In this document: positions 29,276 to 38,313 of the stretch, piece after piece
Layout of the letters: every line of letters begins with the position of its first letter
Numbering within the stretch: position 1 is the first letter of the stretch
From: an uncultured Sphingomonas sp.
GTDB taxonomy: Bacteria > Pseudomonadota > Alphaproteobacteria > Sphingomonadales > Sphingomonadaceae
Direction of reading: 5' to 3'
NCBI RefSeq assembly: GCF_937859915.1
Contig: NZ_CALMAW010000118.1
Coordinates: 25,677 to 89,676 of the forward strand
Length of the DNA: 64,000 bases
Position numbers and translations under genes: made by a program
Notes under the pieces: model-generated
Seen by the model: the letters and a program-made list of their open reading frames with translations, nothing else
Databases searched by the model: none
What the model was told of the DNA's origin: nothing

Positions 29276-30928
29276 CTACGGACGATCGCCGGCGCTGGTG
29301 GTGCGCGCCGCGCGGAATTCGCTGTCGGCGCTCCAGTTCGGCCATTCGCGGCTGGTGACGAGCTTCTGCCCGACGTCGTAGACCAGGGTCAGCGTCTGCG
29401 TCACGCCCTGCCAGTTCCAGTCGGCATGCCACTCGTCCGAGGGCTGGTGATAATGGTCGCGGACATAGGTCTGGGCGAGCGCATTGCCACGCGCCTTGCC
29501 GCCCTCGACGAGGTCGCGACCCGATTCGACGCTGACCGCGGGCACGCCGCGCTTGGCGAAGGAGAAATGGTCCGAGCGGTAGAAATGCCCGGCGGCGGGA
29601 TCGGGATCGGGGGTGAAGGCGAGGCCGAGCGGCTTGCCCGCCGCGACCAGATCGTCGAGCAGGCCGAGCTTGGCGCTGCCCGAGATGGTGAAATCATGCG
29701 CGGCGCCGCTGACCGAGAGCGCGTCCATATTGATGTCGGCGACGGTGCGCCCGAGCGGATAGACGGGGTTCGCGGCATAATATTCGGAGCCGAGCAGGCC
29801 CTTCTCCTCCGCGGTCACCGCCATGAACACGACCGAGCGATCCGGCTTGGGCGCGTGTGCGAAGGCGCGGCCGAGTTCGATCAGCGCGCTGATCCCGGTG
29901 CCGTTGTCGATCGCGCCATTATAGATGCGGTCGCCGCGCGCATCGGGGGCGCCGATGCCGAGATGGTCCCAATGCGCGGTGTAGAGCAGCGTCTCGTCGG
30001 GGTGGGTCGTACCGGCGACGCGGCCGAGGATGTTGTGCGAGCGGATCACGCCGACGTCGGCGGCATAATGCGCGTCGAGCGTCGCCTTGAGCGGCACCGG
30101 CTTGAAGTCCTGGCGCTGCGCGGCGCGCTTCTCGGCGTCGAAGTCGAGCCCGGCGGCCTGGAACAGCTTGACCGCGAGATCGCGCTGGATCCACGCCTCG
30201 AGCGGGGCATGCGCCGCCTTGGGATCGGCGCGGACGATGTCGAACTGCGGGTTGGTGTTGGAATTCTTGACCGTCGCCCAACCGTAGGCGGCGGGAGCGG
30301 TCTCGTGGACGATCAGCACGCCGGCGGCGCCCTGCCGCGCGGCCTCCTCATATTTGTAGGTCCAGCGGCCATAATAGGTCATCGCCTTGCCGCCGAACGC
30401 GCCTTCGCCGGTCTCGAAATCGGGGTCGTTGACGAGCACGACCGCGATCTTGCCGTGGAGGTCGACGCCCTTGAAGTCGTTCCACTGCCGCTCGGGTGCG
30501 GTGACGCCGTAGCCGACGAACACCAGCGGCGCCTTGGCGAGGTCGACCTGCTTGGCGCCGTCGAGCGGCGCGCGCACCGCGATCTCGCTGCCCTGGGTGA
30601 GCGGCATCGCGGTGCCGCCGATCGTCATGGCGAGCTGCGGCTGGCCGACGATCTCCGAGCGCAGCAGCGGCACCTCCTGTGTCCACTGGCGCTTGCCGCC
30701 GACGATCGCACCGCCCGGTGCGAGCCCGGCCGCCTGCATCTGCTGGATGATATAGGCGACGGTCTTCTGCTCGGCGGGGGTCGCCGGACCACGGCCCTCG
30801 AACGCATCGGACGACAGCGTCTTGTCGACCGCCGACAGCCGTTCGGCGCTGAACGTCGGCGGCGGGGCGGCGGCGGCGAGGGCGAGCGGCGAGATGGCGG
30901 CGAGGAGGAGGGCCCAGTTGGTACGCAT
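29276..30928 (-). CDS. Exported M28 family zinc aminopeptidase with PA domain
   Basis: A 550-residue secreted or periplasmic peptidase. The signal peptide is MRTNWALLLAAISPLALAAAA. A PA-type insert (about 140-270; GKIAVVLVNDPDF and GVLIVHET) lies before the catalytic domain. Zinc ligands and the base appear in order: TAHWDH, AIDNGTG, TAEEKGLLGSEYY, ADINMDAL and RDHYHQPSDEW. The length fits PA-M28 peptidases. The ATG at 30928 gives a clean signal peptide, although the ribosome site is weak. It is divergent from the thiamine operon. It probably degrades peptides in the periplasm. Confidence 0.9.
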   Translation of the reverse strand: MRTNWALLLAAISPLALAAAAPPPTFSAERLSAVDKTLSSDAFEGRGPATPAEQKTVAYIIQQMQAAGLAPGGAIVGGKRQWTQEVPLLRSEIVGQPQLAMTIGGTAMPLTQGSEIAVRAPLDGAKQVDLAKAPLVFVGYGVTAPERQWNDFKGVDLHGKIAVVLVNDPDFETGEGAFGGKAMTYYGRWTYKYEEAARQGAAGVLIVHETAPAAYGWATVKNSNTNPQFDIVRADPKAAHAPLEAWIQRDLAVKLFQAAGLDFDAEKRAAQRQDFKPVPLKATLDAHYAADVGVIRSHNILGRVAGTTHPDETLLYTAHWDHLGIGAPDARGDRIYNGAIDNGTGISALIELGRAFAHAPKPDRSVVFMAVTAEEKGLLGSEYYAANPVYPLGRTVADINMDALSVSGAAHDFTISGSAKLGLLDDLVAAGKPLGLAFTPDPDPAAGHFYRSDHFSFAKRGVPAVSVESGRDLVEGGKARGNALAQTYVRDHYHQPSDEWHADWNWQGVTQTLTLVYDVGQKLVTSREWPNWSADSEFRAARTTSAGDRP

Positions 30929-31061
30929 CGGTGACGGTCCGTTCGTCAGAGTGAGGCGCGACCGTAGCGGACGCGGTCCGCCGCGCAAGCATGGCGATCG
31001 CCGCTGCCCGTCGCGCACAATAAGACTTTCCAGCGCGCATCGGACCGCCTAGACGGCGCGT

Positions 31062-31153
31062 ATCCCCGGGGGGCCGCTCATGCGCGGCTGAGAGGTGGGC
31101 AGCAGCCCACGACCCGCTGAACCTGATCCGGCTAACACCGGCGTAGGGAGGGT
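31062..31153 (+). promoter_or_regulatory. TPP (thiamine pyrophosphate) riboswitch
   Basis: All conserved THI-box parts are present: GCGCGGCTGAGA at 31082-31093, ACCCGCTGAACCTGATCCGG at 31112-31131, then CTAACACCGGCGTAGGGAGG to 31151. The P3-type hairpin is GTGGGC/GCCCAC. The 3' AGGGAGGG (31145-31152) closes P1 but can also pair with CCCTCC at 31172-31177. CCCTCC can alternatively pair with GGAG at 31182-31185. This suggests a switch controlling translation initiation: TPP bound would hide the ribosome site, TPP free would expose it. It heads the receptor/kinase-like/PnuT-like operon. The aptamer is certain by motif; the mechanism is inferred. Confidence 0.95.
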
Positions 31154-31198
31154 CCGCGGCCGGTCCGTTGTCCCTCCATGTGGAGCGGAAGCGAGACG

Positions 31199-31228
31199 AT
31201 GGCTGACGACAACCTTCATGACTGTTGA
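31199..31228 (+). CDS. Putative nine-codon leader ORF overlapping the receptor start
   Basis: ATG at 31199 is well placed behind GGAAG at 31187-31191 and encodes MADDNLHDC before TGA at 31226-31228. It overlaps the receptor ATG at 31218 in another frame. The receptor ATG itself has no clear ribosome site, so translation may be coupled through this leader. An alternative is a small frameshift that separates a MADDN start from the receptor. Confidence 0.3.
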   Translation: MADDNLHDC

Positions 31229-33539
31229 AAATGGCGCGCGCGGTCTCGGGGCGCTGTATAGAGGTGCGGCCTGGCGCGCGCTGGCGATGCCCGCGCTGCT
31301 CCTCGCCTCCTCCGCCCATGCCGCCGCCGCGCCCGACGACACGGATCCCGCGAGCATCCGTGTCGTCGGGCGTCCTGATCCCGAGGGGCTGCTGCCGGCG
31401 CAGGCCGCACCGAAGGCGGTCAGCGCGATCTCGGCGGACTTCATTTCCAAGCAGGCGCCGACGCTCAACGCCTTCCAGCTCGTCAGCCTGCTCCCCGGCG
31501 CGAACGTGTCGTCGAGCGATCCCTACGGCCTGTCGGTGAGCTCGAGCCTGACGCTGCGCGGGCTCGGGCAGGACGAGATCGGCGTGCTGATGGAAGGCGC
31601 GCCGCAGAACGACATCGGCTATTATTACGCCTATCCCTCCCAGCTCGCCGACGCCGAGAACATCCGCCAGATCAGCCTGTCGCAGGGCGCGGTGGACATC
31701 GACTCCCCGACCGTGGGCGGGGCGGGCGGGCTGCTGTCGCTGTCGCTCGACGACCCGCACGCGCGGCGCGGCGCGCTGGTCGATCTGTCGCTCGGCTCCT
31801 ATGCCGAGCGCCGCGCCTTCGTCCGGCTCGACAGCGGGACGATCGGGGCGACCGGGCTCAAGGCGTTCCTGTCCTATTCGTACAACCGCGCCGACAATTG
31901 GCGCGGCGCGGGCTTCGACACCCGCAGCCACGTCGACGCCAAGCTGCTCGACGAATGGGGCGACGGCAACCGTGCCAGCGTCTCGGTGTCGTTCAACGAC
32001 GCCGACACCTCGACCTATCCGAGCCCGACGCTCGCCGACTGGCAGGCCGAGGGGCGCGGCTTCAACTACGACAAGCACTATAGCGACGGCGACACCAATT
32101 ACTGGCGGCTCTACCGCAGCCCGTTCCGCAACATCTATGTGTCCGCGCCGGTGCATGTCGCGCTCAGCGACCGGCTGACGCTCGACAGCACGAGCTATGT
32201 GCAGTTCGGCTACGGCAATTCGCCTTACGGCACGACGCTGGGCGAGACGGGCAATTATCTCGGGACCGAGGCGCTCGCGCCGATCGCGCTGCCCGGCGCG
32301 GAGGGCGGCGAGGCGACGGTGCTCGGCAATTTCACCGGCAACCAGTTCCGCGCGGGCAATGTCAGCAAGCTCGGCCTCCACCTCGGCGCGCATCGGCTCG
32401 TCGCGGGCCTGTGGTTCGACGACGGCACCGATCACGACGTCCAATCCTATACGGCGATCAATGCCGACGGCCACCCGACCGACCCGTGGGGCTATGCCGA
32501 CAACGCGATCCGCACCAACGACGGCCGGCTGCTCGCCTATGAGAATGAGCGTACCCGCACCGTCACCAAGGGCTTCTTTCTCGCCGACAGCATCGCGGTG
32601 ACGCCGCGGCTGACGCTCGACATCGGCTTCAAGGGCGTCGACGTGCTCCACCATGGCCGCAATGATCTGCCCGGCCCGCAATCGAGGGTGCGCTTCGACA
32701 GCTTCGCCGCGCTGCCGCGTGTGGCCGCCCACTACCAGATCGACGACCGCCAACAGATCTTCGCCAACGTCACGACGAACTTCCGCGCGCCCGACGAATA
32801 TACGCTCTACAACAGCTATGACGGCGGCGAGATCAGCGGGCAGGGGACGACCAAGCTCAAGAATGAATATTCGGTCTCGGAGGAGCTCGGCTACCGCTAT
32901 ATCGGCGCGAACCTCTCGGCGTCGCTGACCGCCTTCCACTATCATTTCCGCAACCGACAGCTGGCGACCGTGATCGACGACGGCGGCGCGCTGATCAACT
33001 CGACGATCAACGCCGGCCGCCAGACCAGCTACGGGCTCGACGGCGAGATCGACTATCGGCCCGCCAAGGGCGTCAGCCTCTACGTCTCGGGCGAATATCT
33101 GCATGCGCGGATCGACGACGACCTGCCCGTCGACGGCGACTATCTGCCGACCAGGGGCAAGCATGCGGTGTCGAGCCCGACCGTCCAGCTCGGGCTCGGC
33201 GGCACCTATGACGACGGCCGGCTGTTCGGCAGCGCCGCGCTCAAATATGTCGGCCGGCAATATGCCACCTTCACCAACGACGAGAGCATCATGGGCTATG
33301 CGACGCTCGACCTGTCGGTCGGCGTGCATCTCGCAGGACTGATCGATGCGCAGCGCACCGATCTGCGGCTCAACCTGATCAACGCGACCAACCCGCATGT
33401 GCTCTCGGGCGTCGAGGCGATCAGCACCAACGCGCAGGACACGGTCGGCCGCAACGGCACGCCGATCGCCGGATCGCCGCCGGCTTATTATGTCGGCAGC
33501 GGACGGGCGCTGGTCGCGACGGTGTCGCGGGCCTTCTAG
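31218..33539 (+). CDS. TPP-riboswitch-controlled TonB-dependent receptor (probable thiamine receptor)
   Basis: A 773-residue outer-membrane receptor. The signal sequence core is ALAMPALLLASSAHAAAA. The plug contains LTLRGLGQDEIGVLMEGAPQ and IRQISLSQGAVDIDSPTVGG, followed by a barrel ending LVATVSRAF. The TPP riboswitch just upstream and the PnuT-like permease downstream identify it as a thiamine or thiamine-phosphate receptor of the kind reported as riboswitch-regulated outer-membrane receptors (OMR1-type). Substrate assignment rests on context. ATG 31218 is the only reasonable in-frame start, although the good ribosome site belongs to an overlapping nine-codon ORF. The next gene begins 52 bases after the stop. 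Confidence 0.9.
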   Translation: MTVENGARGLGALYRGAAWRALAMPALLLASSAHAAAAPDDTDPASIRVVGRPDPEGLLPAQAAPKAVSAISADFISKQAPTLNAFQLVSLLPGANVSSSDPYGLSVSSSLTLRGLGQDEIGVLMEGAPQNDIGYYYAYPSQLADAENIRQISLSQGAVDIDSPTVGGAGGLLSLSLDDPHARRGALVDLSLGSYAERRAFVRLDSGTIGATGLKAFLSYSYNRADNWRGAGFDTRSHVDAKLLDEWGDGNRASVSVSFNDADTSTYPSPTLADWQAEGRGFNYDKHYSDGDTNYWRLYRSPFRNIYVSAPVHVALSDRLTLDSTSYVQFGYGNSPYGTTLGETGNYLGTEALAPIALPGAEGGEATVLGNFTGNQFRAGNVSKLGLHLGAHRLVAGLWFDDGTDHDVQSYTAINADGHPTDPWGYADNAIRTNDGRLLAYENERTRTVTKGFFLADSIAVTPRLTLDIGFKGVDVLHHGRNDLPGPQSRVRFDSFAALPRVAAHYQIDDRQQIFANVTTNFRAPDEYTLYNSYDGGEISGQGTTKLKNEYSVSEELGYRYIGANLSASLTAFHYHFRNRQLATVIDDGGALINSTINAGRQTSYGLDGEIDYRPAKGVSLYVSGEYLHARIDDDLPVDGDYLPTRGKHAVSSPTVQLGLGGTYDDGRLFGSAALKYVGRQYATFTNDESIMGYATLDLSVGVHLAGLIDAQRTDLRLNLINATNPHVLSGVEAISTNAQDTVGRNGTPIAGSPPAYYVGSGRALVATVSRAF

Positions 33540-33591
33540 CGATGAGGGGCCGCGCCTATACGCACGCGCTGCCGATCCGGGCAGACCGCGG

Positions 33592-34743
33592 ATGAGCAGC
33601 GTGGCGCCGCCCTCGAGCCATCTCGTCCACGGCATGGGGCTGGCGCTCGAGACGCCGCGCTGGCCGGCGATCACGACCGCGGAGGCGGACGCGATCCTGC
33701 GCCGCTTCCCCGCAGCCGGCCGACTGGTCGGGCTGCGCTGGCATTCGCCGCGGCCCTTCTCGGCTGCGACGCTCGTCCAGACCAGCCGCGGCGAATTCCT
33801 GCTCAAGCGGCATCACCACCGGCTGCGCGACGCCGCCGGTCTGGCCGAGGAACATGCCTTCATCGCACATCTTGGCGCCGCGGGCCTTTCCGTGCCGGAC
33901 ATCCTGACGGCGGACAGCGGGGCGACGGCCGTGATCGCGGGGGACTGGAGCTACGAGCTGCACCGCAAGGCGCCGGGCGCCGACCTCTATCGCGACCGCC
34001 CCTCCTGGACGCCCTTCCTGTCGCACGACCATGCGCGCGCCGCCGGCGCGGCGCTGGCCCGGACGCATCGCGCGGCGCGCGACTTCGCCGCGCCCGCACG
34101 ACCGCCGCGGCCGCTGGTCGCCAGTTTCACGATCCTGCCTGCCGCCGACCCACAAGCTGCCGCCGATGCCTATGTCGCGGCGCGGCCGGCGCTCGCGGCG
34201 TTCCTGGCGCCGCGGGCGTGGCAGGCGCGGATCGCGCAGCTGATCGACGCGCTGGGCGAAGGGCTGGCGGACCGCCTGGCCAACCAGCCGTCGCTTTGGA
34301 CGCATAACGACTGGCATCCCTCCAACCTGCTCTGGTCCCGCGACGGCGCGGTCCGGACCCTGTTCGACTTCGGGCTGGCGACGCGGACCTGCGCGGTCCA
34401 TGATCTGGCCACCGCGATCGAGCGGACCGCCATCGCCTGGCTGGACCTGGGGAACGGGCGCGACGACACCATCGCCGACGCCGATGCCGCGGCAGCCCTG
34501 ATCGCCGGATATCGGACCGAGCTTCCGCTGAGCAACGACGATGTCGAGACGGTCGCGCGTCTGCTGCCGCTCGTTCATGTCGAATTCGCGCTGTCCGAGA
34601 TCGACTATTTCACGGCTATCCTCGCCGATCCGGACCAGGCGGCGCTGGCGTGGGACGGCTATCTGATCGGCCATGCCGACTGGTTTTGCTCGACCCCGGG
34701 GCACGCATTTCTCGCGCAGCTGACCATCGCGGCGTCGGCCTGA
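33592..34743 (+). CDS. Phosphotransferase (APH/choline kinase fold), candidate thiamine kinase
   Basis: A 383-residue kinase-like protein. The N-terminal lobe carries EFLLKRHHHR (Lys for ATP). The catalytic loop is THNDWHPSNLLW, with Asp and Asn in the HxDxxxxN pattern, and the metal-binding motif is FDFGLATR. The fold covers aminoglycoside, choline, homoserine and thiamine kinases. Because it sits between a TPP-riboswitch-controlled receptor and a PnuT-like permease (whose start overlaps its stop), phosphorylation of imported thiamine, trapping it as thiamine phosphate, is the best inference. ATG 33592 lacks a strong ribosome site, so the start is moderately sure. Confidence 0.8.
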   Translation: MSSVAPPSSHLVHGMGLALETPRWPAITTAEADAILRRFPAAGRLVGLRWHSPRPFSAATLVQTSRGEFLLKRHHHRLRDAAGLAEEHAFIAHLGAAGLSVPDILTADSGATAVIAGDWSYELHRKAPGADLYRDRPSWTPFLSHDHARAAGAALARTHRAARDFAAPARPPRPLVASFTILPAADPQAAADAYVAARPALAAFLAPRAWQARIAQLIDALGEGLADRLANQPSLWTHNDWHPSNLLWSRDGAVRTLFDFGLATRTCAVHDLATAIERTAIAWLDLGNGRDDTIADADAAAALIAGYRTELPLSNDDVETVARLLPLVHVEFALSEIDYFTAILADPDQAALAWDGYLIGHADWFCSTPGHAFLAQLTIAASA

Positions 34744-35303
34744 TGTCGTGGCTCGAGATCGTCGCGGTCGTCATCAGCTTCCTCGGAATCTGGTTTACCG
34801 CGAAGCGGTGGATGCTGTGCTGGCCGATCAACCTGCTGGCCTGCGCGCTGTACTTCGCGCTGTTCCTGGACGTGCGGCTCTATGCCGACATGGTGCTGCA
34901 GGCGCTGTTCGGCGCCGCAATCGTCTATGGCTGGATCGCCTGGGCATCGGGGAAAGCGAGCGGCGGCGATATTGCGGTCGCGCGGCTCGCGCCAGCGCCC
35001 GCGCTCGGCGGATTGCTGGCCGGCGCGGTCGGCGCCGTCGCGATCGGTTGGTTCACCAGCCGCCACACCAATGCGGCGCTGCCCTGGACCGACGCGACGC
35101 TGAGCAGTTTCAGCCTCGTCGCCCAATATTGGACGGCGCGCCGCCACGCCGCGAGTTGGCTGCTCTGGATCGTGGTCGACATCGCCTATGTCGGGATGTT
35201 CCTGTTCAAGGGGTTGCTGCTCACCGCCGGTCTCTATGCTGCGATGGTCGCACTCGCGGGGTTCGGCTATGCGCGGTGGCGGAACGCGGCGACGTCCGCC
35301 TAG
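34743..35303 (+). CDS. pnuT: PnuC-family transporter, probably PnuT (thiamine uptake)
   Basis: A 186-residue membrane protein with about six to seven hydrophobic segments. The PnuC-type pattern is clear: KRWMLCWPINLLACALYFAL, then LYADMVLQALFGAAIVYGWI and WLLWIVVDIAYVGMFL. PnuC proteins carry nicotinamide riboside, while those in TPP-riboswitch operons (PnuT) are linked to thiamine. The start overlaps the stop of the kinase-like gene (TGATG), so the two are coupled. Energy-independent facilitated transport, pulled by the upstream kinase, is the usual model for the family. Confidence 0.88.
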   Translation: MSWLEIVAVVISFLGIWFTAKRWMLCWPINLLACALYFALFLDVRLYADMVLQALFGAAIVYGWIAWASGKASGGDIAVARLAPAPALGGLLAGAVGAVAIGWFTSRHTNAALPWTDATLSSFSLVAQYWTARRHAASWLLWIVVDIAYVGMFLFKGLLLTAGLYAAMVALAGFGYARWRNAATSA

Positions 35304-35367
35304 CCGGTAGGACGGGCCGTTCCCGAACCGCTCGACGATCGCACCCATTTCTGCGATCGAGGCCGCG

Positions 35368-35874
35368 ATGGCGACTTCCAATCGACTGCGGCGATCCGCG
35401 CGGATCATCATGCTCGACGAGGCGGGACGCGTGCTGCTGCTCCGCTTCGCCATCCCGCGCAAGAGCGGCCCCTATCGCTTCTGGGCAACGCCGGGCGGCG
35501 AGGTCGAGCCCGGCGAGGCGCTTCTCGCGGCGGCGCAGCGCGAACTGCTAGAGGAGCTCGGCCTCTCGCTGCCGCTTACCGGGCCGGTGCACCACGCCGC
35601 GGGCGTGTTCGAGTTCAAGCATGAGGTGGTCGACAATCGCGACGTCTTCTACCTTGCGCGCTTCGTGGGCGGACCGATCAGCCTGGGCGGCATCGACGAG
35701 GCCGAGCGATCGGTCCTGCAAGACTGGCGGTGGTGGAGCGCCGCGGAGATCGAGGCGAGCGCCGACCCGATCTATCCGCCCGATCTCGCGAGCGTGGTTC
35801 GTGCGCTAGGCGGCGATATGGAACGGGTTGTTGGCGGCGCTGCGCCGACCGACGACGATCGCCTGTCCCGATAG
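35368..35874 (+). CDS. NUDIX hydrolase
   Basis: A 168-residue NUDIX enzyme. The NUDIX box is complete (GGEVEPGEALLAAAQRELLE followed by ELGL), meeting G-x5-E-x7-R-E-U-x-E-E-x-G-U. It hydrolyses a nucleoside-diphosphate-linked substrate. It starts 64 bases after pnuT in the same direction with GAGG upstream of ATG 35368, so it may be the fourth gene of the thiamine operon. Some fungal thiamine pyrophosphokinases carry NUDIX domains, which makes a thiamine-related role conceivable; a nucleotide-housekeeping role is equally possible. Confidence 0.85.
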   Translation: MATSNRLRRSARIIMLDEAGRVLLLRFAIPRKSGPYRFWATPGGEVEPGEALLAAAQRELLEELGLSLPLTGPVHHAAGVFEFKHEVVDNRDVFYLARFVGGPISLGGIDEAERSVLQDWRWWSAAEIEASADPIYPPDLASVVRALGGDMERVVGGAAPTDDDRLSR

Positions 35875-35939
35875 CGGCGCCGGGAGCGAGCGCGACCAAC
35901 GCGCCGACGCTGCGGGGCGAGCCCCGCACGCGCGTCGCG

Positions 35940-36164
35940 TCAGATCAGCTTGGACACTTCCCAGACGATCGGCGCCCAGAGCAGGGCGGAAAGCGGTACG
36001 GCGAGCAACAGACCCCTGATGGCGCCGCCTTCGGGGCGCGCCGCCGGCTCGGAGACATGCTGCGGAAGCGCCATCGATCGGGGTTGGGCCGACCGTGCGC
36101 GCCGCCGGGGCGCGCGCGAGATCGGCGCATAGCTCACCCTGAGATTGTAATCGGCTTGTGCCAT
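35940..36164 (-). CDS. Small protein with one C-terminal membrane segment (74 aa)
   Basis: A 74-residue protein. A basic N-terminal half (PISRAPRRRARSAQPRSMAL) is followed by one hydrophobic segment, IRGLLLAVPLSALLWAPIVW. The strong site GAGGAGAGG four bases before the ATG at 36164 supports real expression. It resembles small inner-membrane proteins with a positive cytoplasmic tail; no family is recognised. Confidence 0.65.
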   Translation of the reverse strand: MAQADYNLRVSYAPISRAPRRRARSAQPRSMALPQHVSEPAARPEGGAIRGLLLAVPLSALLWAPIVWEVSKLI

Positions 36165-36297
36165 ATTGCCTCTCCTCGCTTGCTTTCGTTGATCGATTAA
36201 CCATCAAGGAGAAAGTTGGTTGCAAGGGGGCCGCGGCCGTCCTGCCCGGTTAGGCCAGCGCTGCTGGCATGCGGCACGCAGACGTCGAGCTTTGCCG

Positions 36298-36738
36298 CTA
36301 TTGGCGACCGTTCACCCGGTCCCAATAGGTGAAGGCGCGATCGATCTTCTCGGCGAGCGGCGAGCGGCGGGGCGGCGCTTCCGGAAGCGCGGGCGTGGTA
36401 TCCGGGCGGCGAGACTGCGGGAAGATGCCATCGACGAGCGTTTCGCTCGCCTTGGCGGCGGCGACGTCGTCGGGGGACAGGATCTGCAGGAATTCGCAGC
36501 CGACATCTGTTCCGGCGCGGCGCACCGCGCGGGCGGCGCGCACGCCGATGCCCGCGATGCCGATCGTCATCATCATGCCCGGCTGGATCTCGATCGCCCC
36601 CGACAGAAGACAGCCGGTCGTCGAGAGATCGACCAGTTCGACGTCGATCGGCAGATCGTCGATCGCGCGCAGCGTAGACGGTCGGGCAACCATGTCCCGG
36701 CTGGCCCGGTCGATCCGAATATGCCCGATAATCGCCAT
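36298..36738 (-). CDS. PilZ domain protein
   Basis: A 146-residue protein with a PilZ-like domain: ELVDLSTTGCLLSG matches the DLS.GG-type c-di-GMP loop and MMMTIGIAGIGVRAARAVRR the following strands. An Arg-rich pre-loop (RASRDMVARPS) may be the RxxxR-type element. The C-terminal 50 residues (Pro-rich, then AEKIDRAFTYWDRV) lie outside the domain. The start is ATG 36738; an in-frame ATG 16 codons earlier has no ribosome site. It likely responds to cyclic di-GMP; the partner is unknown. Confidence 0.75.
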   Translation of the reverse strand: MAIIGHIRIDRASRDMVARPSTLRAIDDLPIDVELVDLSTTGCLLSGAIEIQPGMMMTIGIAGIGVRAARAVRRAGTDVGCEFLQILSPDDVAAAKASETLVDGIFPQSRRPDTTPALPEAPPRRSPLAEKIDRAFTYWDRVNGRQ

Positions 36739-37062
36739 ACACCACCCGAACTGATAGCCGCAGTCGCCGTTCGGCCTAGGGCCCAATGGTAACCGCGACG
36801 TTAACTTGCAAGCCGTTGCACAGCCTTCATTACTGTAACATGGACCGCCCTACCGCATGAATAGGGCTGCAACAATCGCGCAGCGACCGGCGCGACCGGC
36901 GCACGGCCCATCGCATCGCAGCCGTGCCAATGCGACGGCGTTCGAAGTGATGGCGTGCGCGGATCATCGTGCCGCGTATCCAGCGGCGCGGCGGGGCTGG
37001 ACGGCCGCGCAAATCCCGGTATCGCGCGAAAGGCGGGCAAGCGTTGCGCGGAGAATGATCTG

Positions 37063-38313
37063 ATGGCCTTTCCGATAGATGCCGTTCGCGCACAATTTCC
37101 GGCGCTGGCCGTGTCGGACGACGGGCGGCCGCGGCTCTATTTCGACGCGCCCGGCGGCACGCAGGTCTGTCTCGCCGCGATCGAGGCGATCGGTCACCAT
37201 CTTCGCGCCGGCACCGCCAATCTCGGCGGGCCGTTCGCAACCTCGCTCGCCTGCGGCGCGCTCAGCCGCGCGGCGCATGCCGCGGCGGCCGACCTGATCG
37301 GCGGCGATGCCGACGAGATCGCCTTCGGCCCCAACATGACCACGCTGACGCTCGCCCTGTCGCGCGCGCTCGCGCAGTCCTGGCAGGCCGGCGACGAGAT
37401 CGTGCTGACCCGGCTCGATCACGACGCCAATGTCGCGCCGTGGCTGCTCGCCGCGCGCGACCGCGACGTCACCGTCCGCTGGCTCGATTTCGACCTCGAT
37501 AGCGGCGCCTTGCGCTGCGACGATCTCGCCGCGCTGCTGTCGTCGAGGACGAGGCTGGTCGCGATCGGCGGGGCCAGCAACGCGCTCGGAACGCTCAATG
37601 ACGTCGCCGCGATCGTCGAGATCGTGCGGCGCGGCAGCGATGCCTTGATCTTCGTCGATGCGGTGCAGTCGGTGCCGCATGTGCCGACCGACGTCGCCGC
37701 GCTCGGCTGCGACTTCCTCGCCTGCTCGCCCTATAAATTCTTCGGTCCGCATATGGGCGTGCTGTGGGGCCGCACCGCGGAAATGGCGAAGATCGCGGCC
37801 TACAAGGTCCGGCCGGCGACCGAGCAGCCGGCGGCGCTGCGCTTCGAGACGGGGACGCCGTCGTTCGAGGCGCAGGCCGGGCTGGTCGCCACGGTCGACT
37901 ATCTTGCGACATTACGTCCCCCGCTGCCCGTGGCGGGCGATCGACGGACCGCGTTGCGCGCGGCGATGACCGCCTGCGCCGACTATGAGGCCGGCTTGAC
38001 GCAGCGCCTGCTCGACGGCCTGTCGCGTGTCGCCGGGCTGCGGCTCTACGGGCCGCCAGGCGTCGCAGGGCGGGTGCCGACCTTCGCCTTCACGATCGCC
38101 GGCCAGGCCCCGTCCGCCGTTGCCGCGCAGCTCGCGGCGCACGGAATCCACGCCTGGGCCGGCCATTTCTACGCGGTCGAGGCGATCCGGCGGCTCGGCC
38201 TTGCGGACAGCGGCGGGCTCGTCCGCGTCGGGCTGTGCCACTACAACACCGCTGCCGAGGTCGACCGGCTGGTCGAGGTGCTGGTCGCGATCGGGCGCGG
38301 GCGCGTCGCATGA
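37063..38313 (+). CDS. Class V aminotransferase (cysteine desulfurase-like PLP enzyme)
   Basis: A 416-residue fold-type-I PLP enzyme. The N-terminal YFDAPGGTQVCLAAIEAI and the PLP-phosphate region GPNMTTLTLALSRALA precede the PLP Asp in FVDAVQSVPHVPTDV and the Schiff-base Lys in LACSPYKFFGPHMG. The family includes cysteine desulfurases and other class V enzymes; no mobile catalytic Cys loop is clearly seen, so another lyase or transaminase activity is possible. GGAGA is placed before ATG 37063. Its stop overlaps the start of the next PLP gene (ATGA), implying linked steps. Confidence 0.85.
   Translation: MAFPIDAVRAQFPALAVSDDGRPRLYFDAPGGTQVCLAAIEAIGHHLRAGTANLGGPFATSLACGALSRAAHAAAADLIGGDADEIAFGPNMTTLTLALSRALAQSWQAGDEIVLTRLDHDANVAPWLLAARDRDVTVRWLDFDLDSGALRCDDLAALLSSRTRLVAIGGASNALGTLNDVAAIVEIVRRGSDALIFVDAVQSVPHVPTDVAALGCDFLACSPYKFFGPHMGVLWGRTAEMAKIAAYKVRPATEQPAALRFETGTPSFEAQAGLVATVDYLATLRPPLPVAGDRRTALRAAMTACADYEAGLTQRLLDGLSRVAGLRLYGPPGVAGRVPTFAFTIAGQAPSAVAAQLAAHGIHAWAGHFYAVEAIRRLGLADSGGLVRVGLCHYNTAAEVDRLVEVLVAIGRGRVA

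Noticed and set aside
33542-33595. Seventeen-codon ORF between the thiamine receptor and the kinase-like gene, overlapping the latter's start by ATGA
   Set aside because: There is no ribosome site and the peptide has no feature, so the overlap is likely chance.
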